Origin: JAFKFH01 sp017307375
Lineage (GTDB): Bacteria > Pseudomonadota > Alphaproteobacteria > Ferrovibrionales > Ferrovibrionaceae
Assembly: GCA_965229335.1 (NCBI GenBank)
Contig: OZ245874.1
Span: 3,720,001 to 3,784,000, forward strand
Direction: 5' to 3'
DNA: 64,000 bases
Part shown: one piece after another, positions 40,028 to 48,340 of the stretch
How positions within the stretch are numbered: the first letter of the stretch is position 1
How the letters are laid out: every line of letters starts with the position of its first letter
Program-made: the position numbers and the translations under genes
The notes under the pieces: generated by a model
What the model saw: the letters and a program-made list of their open reading frames with translations, nothing else
Database searches by the model: none
What the model was told of the DNA's origin: nothing

Positions 40028-41070
40028 GCCGTGCGGGCCCGCGGATCGAGCAACGCGTAGATCGCGTCGGATAGCAGATTGAGCACGACGAAAGAGACGC
40101 CGACGACGATCGTCCCGCCCAACACCGCGTTGAGATCGGCGCCGAACAGCGAATGGGTGATGTAGAGGCCGATGCCGGGCCAGGCAAAGACCGTTTCGGT
40201 GAGCACCGTACCTTCGAGGAGATGCGCGAACGACAGGGCGATCACGGTGATCAGCGGCACGCGGATATTGCCGAAGGCGTGGCGCCAGATGATCGCCCGC
40301 TCGGACACGCCCTTGACGCGCGCGGTGACGATGTATTCCTGCGTCAGCTGCTCCAGCATGAACGAGCGGGTCATGCGGGTGATGTATGCCATCGAATAAT
40401 AGCCGAGGATGAGGGCCGGAAGGATGAAGTGGGAGATCGCGTTCTTCACCGCCTCCCAGTCGCTGGCGAGAATGCAGTCGACCAGCATGAAGCCGGTGCG
40501 CGGTTCGACGATGTATTCATAGACCGCATCGATCCGCCCCGGTCCCGACACCCAGTCGAGCTTGACGTAGAACACCAGAAGGCCGACGAGGCCGAGCCAG
40601 AATACCGGCACCGAGTAGCCGGCCAGGGCCACGACGCGGACGACATGGTCGATCATCCGGCCCTGGGCCGCAGCCGAAACAACGCCGAGCGGCACCCCGA
40701 TCAGCACGCCGAGTGCGGTGCCCACCACCGCCAGCTCGATCGTCGCCGGGAAATAGGTGGCGATATCCTCGATGATCGGTTTGGCGGTCAGGACTGAATT
40801 GCCGAGATCACCATGGGCGATCCTGACCAGGTAGTTCCAGAACTGCTGGTAGAGCGGCAGGTCGAGGCCGAGTTCGAGCCGGATCTTGGCGACCAGCTCG
40901 GGCGTCGCCCGGTCGCCGGCGATCGCCAGCACCGGGTCGATCGGCACCACCCGACCGATGAAGAAGGTGACGAAGAGGAGGCCGAGAATGGTCAGGCACA
41001 AGGTGCCGAGCTGGGTGGCGATCCCGCGCAGGATTTTCATCGAGGGGTGGGCGGATGCGCCCACCCCCAC
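40024..41070 (-). CDS. dppB-like: ABC transporter permease, DppB type
   Basis: 348 residues if started at GTG 41070, which has TTGGAGG about 8 bases upstream. ATG 41091 (no ribosome site) and ATG 41040 (homology start, but preceded by a hairpin) are alternatives. Six helices; the family segments are YQQFWNYLVRIAHGDLGNS, EYIVTARVKGVSERAIIWRHAFGNIRVP and TETVFAWPGIGLYITHS. A periplasmic insertion near WVSGPGRIDAVYEYIVEPRTG is longer than in many DppB proteins. It is the second gene of the minus-strand operon. Confidence 0.88.
   Translation of the reverse strand: MGVGASAHPSMKILRGIATQLGTLCLTILGLLFVTFFIGRVVPIDPVLAIAGDRATPELVAKIRLELGLDLPLYQQFWNYLVRIAHGDLGNSVLTAKPIIEDIATYFPATIELAVVGTALGVLIGVPLGVVSAAAQGRMIDHVVRVVALAGYSVPVFWLGLVGLLVFYVKLDWVSGPGRIDAVYEYIVEPRTGFMLVDCILASDWEAVKNAISHFILPALILGYYSMAYITRMTRSFMLEQLTQEYIVTARVKGVSERAIIWRHAFGNIRVPLITVIALSFAHLLEGTVLTETVFAWPGIGLYITHSLFGADLNAVLGGTIVVGVSFVVLNLLSDAIYALLDPRARTA
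41044..41067 (-). other. Strong hairpin at the binding-protein/permease junction
   Basis: A perfect 10-bp GC stem (41044-41053 with 41058-41067) and a 4-base loop lie 30 bases after the binding-protein stop (41097) and within or just before the permease start. Such hairpins commonly lower permease output relative to binding protein, through RNA stability or translation. Confidence 0.6.
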
Positions 41071-41096
41071 CGTTCCGGCCTCCAAGGTCATTCCGG

Positions 41097-42698
41097 TTAC
41101 TTCGTGATCTGCCAGTAGACCGGGGTATCGAAGCTCGGCCCCAGGATGAAGTTCTTCACCTCGGCGCGCAGCGCGGCCTGCTCCGTCTGCTGGAACATCA
41201 CGACGATCGGGCCGTCGGCCTGTACCTTCTTCTGCAGGTCGATATACATGCCGATGCGCTTCTGCGGGTCACGCTCGAGCACCGCGGCCGCGGTCTCCTT
41301 GGTCAGGTCGGGAATGTCCCAGGCATTGCGCCAGGCGCCCGTCTTGGCCTTGGCCCCGTCGGAATTGTCGGGGTTGTTGGTGAAGAAGTCGGCGGTCGAA
41401 TGCGGATCGAGATAGTCGGGCGACCAGTACATCAGCAGCAGCTGATGATTGCGGGCGCGATACTTGGTCAGCACCTGGCGGATGTCGCCGGGCACGATGT
41501 TCACCTTCACCCCGGCCTGGGCGAAGGTCGACTGGACCGACTGGGCGATGTCGGCATGGGGCGAGGTATTGCCCGCGTCGAGGTCGAGTTCGAGGCCGTT
41601 GGGGTAGCCCGCCTCGGCCAAGAGGGCCTTGGCCTTGGCCGGGTCGAACTTGAACGGGGTATCGTCGAGCGAGCCCGCCGAACCCTTGCCCCAGAAGCCC
41701 TGGTGCACGCCGTACTGCCCGGCCAGGAAGGTCGACGACATCGTCTGGTAGTCGATCAGCCAGCGCACCGCCTCGCGCACCTTCGGCTTGGACAGGGCGG
41801 GATTCTTCTGGTTGAGCGCCAGGTAGTAGATCGTGCCCTTGCCGGTCGAGTTGACCGCGAGCTTGGTGTCGGCGGCGATCGCCTTCAGCTGGTCGGCGGT
41901 CAGGTTGCGGGCGATGTCGGCATCACCCTTTTCCAGCATAAGGCGCTGGGCCGTCGGCTCCGGCACGTGGCGGATGATGATGCGCTTGGTCTTGGCCTCT
42001 CCGCGATAGAAGCCGGGATTGGCTTCGAGAACCACGCTTTCCTTCGGCTTCCACGAAATCAGCTTGTAGGCGCCCGAGCCGGCCGAATTGGTACGCAGCC
42101 AGTTATAGCCGAAGTCGTTGTCCTTGGCATTCTTCAGCGCCTCTTCCGCATCGACCACCGAGCCGACGCCGGCCGACAGGCAGTTCATCACGAACGAGGG
42201 TGCGAAGGCCGTGGCGGTCTTCAGGACCAGGGTCTGGTCGTCGGGCGCCGTCACCATCTCCTTGACGTTGTCGGCGGACCAGCCGAACTGCACCAGGATG
42301 AAAGCGGGCGACTTGCCGAGTGCGACCACGCGTTGCAGCGAGAAGGCGGCATCCTTGGCGGTCACCGGGCGGCCGGTGGTGAACTTCATCCCCTGGCGGA
42401 TCTTGATCGTGAACGTCTTGCCGTCGTCGGAGACCGACCAGCTTTCGGCCGCGCCGCCGATCAGCTTGGTGAAGTCCGACGGATCATAGGTCATCAGGCG
42501 GACATAGACGTTGTTGATCACCTCGCCGCCGGTGAATTCGAAGACTTCGGCGGGGTCGAGCGACGTGATGTCGTCCATCGTCTTGGCCATGACGATGGTG
42601 TCCTTCGGCGTGGCGGCCAGGGCCTGGCCCGCGACCAGCGCCGAGACGGTCAGACCGAGCGCCGCCAGAGCGGCGCCGCGCATGAACCGGTCGATCAT
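41097..42698 (-). CDS. ABC transporter substrate-binding protein, family 5
   Basis: 533 residues. The signal peptide is about 1-28 (MIDRFMRGAALAALGLTVSALVAGQALA, cleavage before ATPKD). Family 5 features are TSLDPAEVFEF, MKFTTGRPVTAKDAAFSLQRV, NSAGSGAYKLISWKPKESVVLEANPGFYRG and VREAVRWLIDYQTM. A GGGGAGA ribosome site precedes the ATG. It is the first gene of the minus-strand importer, divergent from the IclR gene across 250 bp, so it is probably under that regulator. Ligand unknown. Confidence 0.9.
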   Translation of the reverse strand: MIDRFMRGAALAALGLTVSALVAGQALAATPKDTIVMAKTMDDITSLDPAEVFEFTGGEVINNVYVRLMTYDPSDFTKLIGGAAESWSVSDDGKTFTIKIRQGMKFTTGRPVTAKDAAFSLQRVVALGKSPAFILVQFGWSADNVKEMVTAPDDQTLVLKTATAFAPSFVMNCLSAGVGSVVDAEEALKNAKDNDFGYNWLRTNSAGSGAYKLISWKPKESVVLEANPGFYRGEAKTKRIIIRHVPEPTAQRLMLEKGDADIARNLTADQLKAIAADTKLAVNSTGKGTIYYLALNQKNPALSKPKVREAVRWLIDYQTMSSTFLAGQYGVHQGFWGKGSAGSLDDTPFKFDPAKAKALLAEAGYPNGLELDLDAGNTSPHADIAQSVQSTFAQAGVKVNIVPGDIRQVLTKYRARNHQLLLMYWSPDYLDPHSTADFFTNNPDNSDGAKAKTGAWRNAWDIPDLTKETAAAVLERDPQKRIGMYIDLQKKVQADGPIVVMFQQTEQAALRAEVKNFILGPSFDTPVYWQITK

Positions 42699-42948
42699 TT
42701 GCTTGAGTTCTCCCCTGTTCTTAGGTCGTAGGACAAAAAGCCGAAGTCAAAATCCGCAAACGACCTGTGAAATCGCCAGGATTGATGCGGATGAAGGCGA
42801 TCATAGCGCCTATTGGCGGAGGCTTCACTTGTTGACAGGCCGATTACAGCAAAGTAGCGTCTGTATCGCAATATGAAAAAGCGTTCTAAATATTGGAACA
42901 AGTTCGATGAGCCGGTGGTCTTCACCGATGCACGGCGATTGATGCGCG
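42699..42948. promoter_or_regulatory. Divergent importer/IclR promoter region
   Basis: The longest non-coding stretch in the window. For the IclR operon, TTGACA (42832-42837) and TAGCGT (42855-42860) are 17 bases apart. The imperfect palindrome GTTCTAAATATTGGAAC (42883-42899) lies just downstream, in the leader, and fits an IclR-type operator. On the minus strand TATGAT occurs (42807-42802) but without a convincing -35. No small ORF with a ribosome site is apparent. Confidence 0.55.
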
Positions 42949-43725
42949 ATGGATAAGACGCTGCTCAAAGGCCTGAAGATCATGGAGATTCTCGCGCGCT
43001 CGGATGGCCCGCGCGGCGTCACCGAGCTTGCCGCCCAGGTCGAGCTGACCAAGAGCAACGTGCATCGCGTGCTGAAGACGCTGGAAAGCTGCGGCTATCT
43101 GCGGCGCGAGGCCAAGACCGGCCATTACGACCTCTCGCTGAAGCTGTGGGAGCTGGGTTCGCTGGTGCTGTCGCGCTTCGATCTGAAGCGCGAGGCCGCC
43201 GCCCAGCTCGAGGTCCTGGCCGACCGCACCCGCGAAACCGTGCACCTCTCGATCCTGGACGGCGCCGAAGTCGTCTATGTCGACAAGATCGACAGCCCCG
43301 AGCCGGTGCGCGCCTATTCGCGGATCGGCGGGCGTTCGCCGGCCTTCGCGGTGGCGACCGGCAAGGCGATGTTGGCCTATCAGTCGCCGGACTACGTCGC
43401 CGCCGTCGCCGCCCGGATCGAACGCTTCACCATCCGGACCGTCGCCGATGCCGAGGAGTTGCGCCAGGAACTGGCCCGGATCCGCACCCAGGGCTTCGCG
43501 GTCAACAAGGGGGAGTGGCGCGACAGCGTCTGCGGCCTGGCCGCGCCGATCCGCGACGCCTCGGGCAGCGTGATCGCCGCCGTCGGCATTTCCGGGCCGG
43601 CCGAGCGCCTCCGACCCAAGCGGCTGAAGGAACTGGTCGCGCCGGTGGTCGAGGCGGCGGCGGTGATCTCGGCCAGCCTCGGCCACGGCGGGGCCGCCGA
43701 ATTCAACCGCCTGCATACGTCATAG
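42949..43725 (+). CDS. IclR-family transcriptional regulator
   Basis: 258 residues. The winged helix is about 1-70 (LLKGLKIMEILARSDGPRGVTELAAQVELTKSNVHRVLKTLESCGYLRREA), and the GAF-like IclR effector domain is about 80-250 (AFAVATGKAMLAYQSPDYVAAV, DSVCGLAAPIRDASGSVIAAVGISGP). It is divergent from an importer operon and is the first gene before the CoA-transferase/thiol-dioxygenase cluster, so it probably controls both in response to a small acid. The ribosome site is weak. Confidence 0.92.
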   Translation: MDKTLLKGLKIMEILARSDGPRGVTELAAQVELTKSNVHRVLKTLESCGYLRREAKTGHYDLSLKLWELGSLVLSRFDLKREAAAQLEVLADRTRETVHLSILDGAEVVYVDKIDSPEPVRAYSRIGGRSPAFAVATGKAMLAYQSPDYVAAVAARIERFTIRTVADAEELRQELARIRTQGFAVNKGEWRDSVCGLAAPIRDASGSVIAAVGISGPAERLRPKRLKELVAPVVEAAAVISASLGHGGAAEFNRLHTS

Positions 43726-43752
43726 AAAAACCAGAGCTTCAGGAGTTTGCCG

Positions 43753-44898
43753 GTGCTGCCTCTTTCCGGTGTCAAGGTCATCGAGTTCTGCCAGGTCGCG
43801 GCCGGCCCGTTCTGCGGCATGCTGCTGGCCGACATGGGCGCCGACGTCATCAAGGTCGAACCGCTCGAAGGCGACATGCTGCGCCAATGGCCGCCGATCT
43901 CGAACGGCTTCAGCGAGAATTTCGCCTCGCTGAATCGCAACAAGCGGTCGGTCGCGCTGGACCTCAAATCGCCTGAAGGCCGCGACGCCGCCCGTCGCCT
44001 GATCCTGTCGGCCGACGGCGTGATCGAGAACAACCGTCCGGGGGTGATGGAACGGCTGGGCCTTGGCTATGCCTCGCTTCGGGCCGAGAATCCCAGGCTG
44101 ATCTATTGCTCGATCTCGGCCTATGGCCAGACCGGGCCACGGGCGGGCGAGGGCGGTTTCGACGTCACCGTCCAGGGCATGTCGGGCATCATGAGTGTTA
44201 CCGGGGAACAAGGCGGCGCCCCGGTCAAGGCCGGCGTGCCGGTCTCGGACTTCTCGGCCGGTCTCTATGCCGCGTTTTCCTTCGCCTCGCTGGTGGCCCA
44301 GGTTCGCGCCGGCGGCGAGGGCGCCCATGTCGATGTCTCGATGCTGGGGGCGAGCCTGGCGATCGGTGCGCTGCAGACCTCGGAATATTTCGGCACCGGC
44401 CGCGATCCGGTCAAGCTCGGTTCGGCGCATCCGCGCAACGCGCCCTATCAGGCCTATCCCGCCGCCGACGGCTATTTTGTCGTCGCGGCCGGCAACAACA
44501 AGCTGTGGCAGGGCGTCTGCGAGGTGATCGCCCGGCCCGATCTCGCCGCCGACGCACGCTTTGCCACGACCGCCGATCGCGCCCGCAACCAGGTGCTTCT
44601 GGCCGACCTGCTCAAGCCCGAGTTCGCGCGCTTCACGGTCGGCGAGATCCTGGAGAAGCTCGCCGGTGCCGGCGTGCCCTGCGGGCCGATCAACAGCTAT
44701 TCCCAGGCGCTGGCCGATCCCCAGGTCGCGCATATGGGATGGATCAAGCCGATCGACCTGCCCGGTGGCACGCGAACCCGCACCTTCGGCTCGCCGGTAC
44801 GTATCGGCGACAGCGATCCGCCGATCCGGCGCAACCCGCCCGGTCTCGGCGAGCATACCCAGGCCGTGCTGGCCGAACTGGACGAGGGCCGGAAATGA
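43753..44898 (+). CDS. Family III CoA-transferase
   Basis: 381 residues. N-terminal GVKVIEFCQVAAGPFCGMLLADMGADVIKVEPLEGD and SLNRNKRSVALDLKSPEG are diagnostic. The catalytic Asp is likely in PVSDFSAGLYAAFS, and EGAHVDVSMLGASL follows. GTG 43753 is the probable start, 7 bases after AGGAG; TTG 43747 is too close to that site. It overlaps the thiol dioxygenase gene by 4 bases. Its position suggests it activates the sulfinic acid product of the dioxygenase or a related acid with CoA (inference). Confidence 0.9.
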   Translation: MLPLSGVKVIEFCQVAAGPFCGMLLADMGADVIKVEPLEGDMLRQWPPISNGFSENFASLNRNKRSVALDLKSPEGRDAARRLILSADGVIENNRPGVMERLGLGYASLRAENPRLIYCSISAYGQTGPRAGEGGFDVTVQGMSGIMSVTGEQGGAPVKAGVPVSDFSAGLYAAFSFASLVAQVRAGGEGAHVDVSMLGASLAIGALQTSEYFGTGRDPVKLGSAHPRNAPYQAYPAADGYFVVAAGNNKLWQGVCEVIARPDLAADARFATTADRARNQVLLADLLKPEFARFTVGEILEKLAGAGVPCGPINSYSQALADPQVAHMGWIKPIDLPGGTRTRTFGSPVRIGDSDPPIRRNPPGLGEHTQAVLAELDEGRK

Positions 44899-45488
44899 CC
44901 GGAATCGCAAGGCTGCGCCGCTTCGTCACCGGGATGACCCATCTCATCGACGAAGACGCGCGTGACGAGGCGCGGATCCTGAAGGCCGGCCGCCAGATGC
45001 TCGGCGAACTCGTCGCGGTCGACGACTGGCTGCCCGAGTTCTGCGCCGAGCCGCACCCGGATCATTATTGCCAGTATCTGCTGCATTGCGATCCGCTCGA
45101 ACGCTTCTCGGTGGTCTCGTTCGTCTGGGGGCCGGGGCAGGGCACGCCGATCCACGACCATACGGTCTGGGGCATGATCGGCATGCTGCGCGGCGCCGAG
45201 GTGGCGCAGAGCTTCACGGTGGGTCCGGTCGGCTCGCCGCCGATTGCCGGCGAGGTCGCCCGGCTCGAACCCGGCATGGTCGAGGCGGTATCGCCGACGA
45301 TCGGAGACGTGCATCAGGTGCGAAACGCCCATCCCGATCGCCCGTCGATCTCGATCCATGTCTACGGCGCGAACATCGGCGCGGTGCATCGCCATGTCTT
45401 CGACGCCGCGACCGGCGCGGTCAAGGAGTTCGTCTCCGGCTACAATTCAGACCGGGTGCCCAACCTGTGGGGCGGCGCGCGGCCATGA
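44895..45488 (+). CDS. 3-Mercaptopropionate dioxygenase (cysteine-dioxygenase-family thiol dioxygenase)
   Basis: 197-residue cupin. Ferrous iron ligands are H87 and H89 (TPIHDHTVWG) and H140 (IGDVHQVRN). The Ser-His-Tyr outer-sphere triad is S153, H155 and Y157 (SISIHVYGAN). Q60 (YCQYLLH) stands where animal cysteine dioxygenase has Arg, and R166 is present. All these sit exactly two residues before the numbers I recall for Pseudomonas 3-mercaptopropionate dioxygenase (H89, H91, H142, S155, H157, Y159, Q62, R168). The enzyme oxidises the thiol to 3-sulfinopropionate with oxygen. It is embedded between a CoA-transferase and a crotonase with 4-base overlaps on both sides. Confidence 0.9.
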   Translation: MTGIARLRRFVTGMTHLIDEDARDEARILKAGRQMLGELVAVDDWLPEFCAEPHPDHYCQYLLHCDPLERFSVVSFVWGPGQGTPIHDHTVWGMIGMLRGAEVAQSFTVGPVGSPPIAGEVARLEPGMVEAVSPTIGDVHQVRNAHPDRPSISIHVYGANIGAVHRHVFDAATGAVKEFVSGYNSDRVPNLWGGARP

Positions 45489-46219
45489 CCGTCACCCTCG
45501 CCGTCGCTGGCGACGTCGCAACCCTGCGGCTGGACCGGCCGGAACGGGGCAATGCGCTGGGTCCGGCCATGGTCGCGGCGCTCGATGAAGGGTTCGCGCA
45601 GGCGATCGCAGGCGGCGCCCGCCTCGTCGTGCTGCGCGGCGCCGGCCGGCATTTCTGCACCGGCTTCGATCTGTCCGATCTCGACGATCTGTCGGAAGGC
45701 GACCTGCTGCTGCGCTTCGTGCGGATCGAGGCGTTGTTGCAGCGGGTGCACGGTGCCGGCGTCACCACCCTTGCCGTTGCCACCGGTCGCACCTGGGGGG
45801 CCGGCGCCGATCTCTTTGCCGCCTGCGATCGCCGTCTCGCCTTCGCCGATGCCTCCTTCGCCTTCCCCGGTTCCGGCTTTGGCCTCGTGCTTGGCACCGC
45901 GCGACTGGCCGGGCGCATCGGCAATGAAGCGGCCCGGCACCTGTTGCTCGAAGGCGCCGCCATCGATGTGGCGACCGCCATCGGGCTGGGCCTTGTCGAC
46001 CGGCAGGTCGATGAGGCGACGGTCGACGGGGCGATTGCCGAGGCGGCCCGCGCCGCCGGCCGCCTGGATGCCGAAACGGTCGGGGCCCTGCATCGGGCGA
46101 CCCGGCGCGATGCACAGGACGATGCCGATCTCGCCGCCCTGGTACGCTCGGCGGCCCGGCCGGGCCTCAAGCAGCGGATCATCGATTACCGGGCCCGCGC
46201 CCGTGCCACCAGATCATGA
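45485..46219 (+). CDS. Crotonase (enoyl-CoA hydratase/isomerase) family protein lacking both catalytic glutamates
   Basis: 244 residues. The oxyanion-hole segments are visible: GRHFCTGFDLSDL and ATGRTWGAGADLFAACD. The two glutamates of classical hydratase map to D109 (GADL where GCEL is usual) and G129 (FPGSGFG where PEILLG is usual). So a normal water addition is unlikely; isomerase, thioesterase, decarboxylase or lyase-type crotonase chemistry is more plausible. It overlaps the thiol dioxygenase gene by 4 bases, suggesting a step on a sulfinyl- or acyl-CoA intermediate (inference). Confidence 0.85.
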   Translation: MTVTLAVAGDVATLRLDRPERGNALGPAMVAALDEGFAQAIAGGARLVVLRGAGRHFCTGFDLSDLDDLSEGDLLLRFVRIEALLQRVHGAGVTTLAVATGRTWGAGADLFAACDRRLAFADASFAFPGSGFGLVLGTARLAGRIGNEAARHLLLEGAAIDVATAIGLGLVDRQVDEATVDGAIAEAARAAGRLDAETVGALHRATRRDAQDDADLAALVRSAARPGLKQRIIDYRARARATRS

Positions 46220-46242
46220 GTGTCAGAGGGGAGTACAGGAGC

Positions 46243-48339
46243 GTGACAGCCGACCTTAAGGCCTTGCTGGCGCCGCGATCGGTCGCGGTGATCGGCGCCT
46301 CGGAGGATCAGTCGAAATTCGGCGGCCGGGTTTTCCGCATGCTGCTGAAGCATGGCTATGACGGGGCGATCTATCCGATCAATCCCAATCGCCCGGAATT
46401 GTTCGGGCTGAAGACCTATCCGGACATCGCCGCTACGCCGCAGCCGGCCGACATGGTCGTGATGGCAATTCCGCAGCCCAAGGTTCGCCCGACCATCGCC
46501 GCCTGTGCGGCGGCCGGCGTCAAGGGGGCGATCATCATCACCTCGAAGTTCTCCGATGCCGGCCCCGAGGGCGCGGCGGAGGAGGCCGAACTCGTACGGA
46601 TCGCACGGGCCGGCAACATGCGGCTGATCGGGCCGAATTGCCTCGGGGTGATCAGCCCGGCGAACCGGGTCGTGCTGTGTTCGTCGCCGGCCCTCGACGT
46701 CGAGCGGCTGATCGAAAGCCCGATCGGTTTCGTCAGCCAGTCCGGTGCGCTGATGGCGACGATCTTCGACCGGGCGCACGGCCAGGGGATCGGCTTCAGC
46801 CATTGTGTCTCGGTCGGCAACCAGGCCGATCTCGAACTTTGCGATTTTGTCGAGTACCTGATCGACGATGACCGCACGCAGGTGATCTGCAGCTATGTCG
46901 AGGGCATCAAGGATCCGGCGCGGCTGATCCGGCTGGCCGACCGGGCGCGCGAGCGCGGCAAGCCCTGGCTGATGGTCAAGGCCGGCCGCACCGGTGCCGG
47001 CGCGGCAGCCGCCTATTCCCATACGGCCAGCCTGGCCGGCTCGTTCCGCGCGCTGGAGGCCGTTTGCCGCGAACGCGGCATCGTCCTGATGGACGATACG
47101 GATGCGATGATCCTGCTGGCCGCCTCGATGGCGCGGTTCCCCGGGCGCAAGGTCGCCAATGTGGCGATCGTCACCACCTCGGGCGGCGGTGGGGCGATCA
47201 CGGCCGACCGGCTGACCGACAAGGGCATTCCGCTCGCCCGCTTCCAGCCCAAGACCGCTGCGCGGCTGGACGTGGTCTATTCCCCGGGCCAGGCCAACAA
47301 TCCGGTCGATCTGGGCGGCCGGCGCGAGGGCGAGGCGGTCGACATTGCCGGGGCTACCATGCAGGCCGTGGCCGACGACGAAACCGTCGACGCGACGCTG
47401 TTTGCCATCACCACTGCGCCGTCGGTCTCGGGCATTGCCGCAAACCTCGCCGACGCGGCGATTCCCGCCGACAAGCCCTTCATCTTCGTGCTGCAGCCGG
47501 GCCGTGCAGCCGACAAGGCGCGCCAGGAACTGATCAATCGCGGCCTGCCTTTCGCCAATAACCTGGACGAGGCGATCCGCGCCCTGGCCGGCTGGGTCGA
47601 CTGGTCGGCCTGGAAACCGGCGGCACCGGCTTCGCGGCCGGCGGCCCTGCCCGATGCGCCAGCGGCAGGAACGGGGGCCTTGGGCGAGGCGGAGACGAAA
47701 GCGCTGCTCGCATCCTACGGCATTCCGGTCAATCGGGGCGCCATCGCCGCCGATGCAGCCGAAGCCGCACGGATCAGCGCTGGATTTGCCTATCCGCAGG
47801 TGCTGAAGGTCGTTTCCTCCGACATCGTCCACAAGAGTGACGTGGGCGGTGTCGTGCTCGATCTCGCCGATGCGGCCGCGGTCGAGGCGGCTGCGGCCAG
47901 GATGGCCGAGACGATTGCCACGCGTCAGCCGGGGGCCCGCATTCAGGGCTATCTGGTCCAGGAGATGGCAGCGTCGGGCATCGAGCTGATCGTGGGCGTC
48001 AACAACGATCCGCAGTTCGGACCGATCGTGATGGTCGGGGCCGGCGGCGTGCTGGTCGAGCTGATCGAGGATGTCGCCCTTGCCCCGGCACCGGTATCGC
48101 CGGAGACCGCGCGGGCGATGCTGGCGCGGCTGAAGATCGGCAAACTGCTTGGCGGCATCCGCGGCAAGGGGCCGGCCGACATCGAGGCCGCGGCGGACGT
48201 GATCGTGCGGGCCAGCTGGCTGGCGCACGACTTGCGAGGATCTTTACATGAAATCGATATCAATCCGCTGATCGTGCGCGGTGCCGGCCAGGGTGCGGTC
48301 GCCGTCGATGGGCGGGCACTGTTCAGGACGGAGGGGTGA
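46243..48339 (+). CDS. Acyl-CoA synthetase, ADP/NDP-forming
   Basis: 698 residues, alpha and beta domains fused. CoA-binding domain (about 5-100, RSVAVIGASEDQSKFGGRVFRMLLKHGY), succinyl-CoA-ligase-like domains with the phosphorylatable His in AAAYSHTASLAGSFRAL, and a C-terminal ATP-grasp (about 470-698, YPQVLKVVSSDIVHKSDVGGV, EMAASGIELIVGVNNDPQFGPIVMVGAGG). It makes acyl-CoA from a carboxylic acid and ATP, or the reverse. GTG 46243 has GGGGAG about 10 bases upstream; ATG 46216 overlaps the crotonase stop and is an alternative. Candidate activator of 3-sulfinopropionate or another acid of this operon. Confidence 0.88.
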   Translation: MTADLKALLAPRSVAVIGASEDQSKFGGRVFRMLLKHGYDGAIYPINPNRPELFGLKTYPDIAATPQPADMVVMAIPQPKVRPTIAACAAAGVKGAIIITSKFSDAGPEGAAEEAELVRIARAGNMRLIGPNCLGVISPANRVVLCSSPALDVERLIESPIGFVSQSGALMATIFDRAHGQGIGFSHCVSVGNQADLELCDFVEYLIDDDRTQVICSYVEGIKDPARLIRLADRARERGKPWLMVKAGRTGAGAAAAYSHTASLAGSFRALEAVCRERGIVLMDDTDAMILLAASMARFPGRKVANVAIVTTSGGGGAITADRLTDKGIPLARFQPKTAARLDVVYSPGQANNPVDLGGRREGEAVDIAGATMQAVADDETVDATLFAITTAPSVSGIAANLADAAIPADKPFIFVLQPGRAADKARQELINRGLPFANNLDEAIRALAGWVDWSAWKPAAPASRPAALPDAPAAGTGALGEAETKALLASYGIPVNRGAIAADAAEAARISAGFAYPQVLKVVSSDIVHKSDVGGVVLDLADAAAVEAAAARMAETIATRQPGARIQGYLVQEMAASGIELIVGVNNDPQFGPIVMVGAGGVLVELIEDVALAPAPVSPETARAMLARLKIGKLLGGIRGKGPADIEAAADVIVRASWLAHDLRGSLHEIDINPLIVRGAGQGAVAVDGRALFRTEG

Positions 48340-48340
48340 G

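Noticed and set aside
41044..41067. Intrinsic terminator ending the binding-protein transcript
   Set aside because: No T tract follows, and permease genes on the same strand depend on readthrough; an attenuating or stabilising hairpin is more likely.
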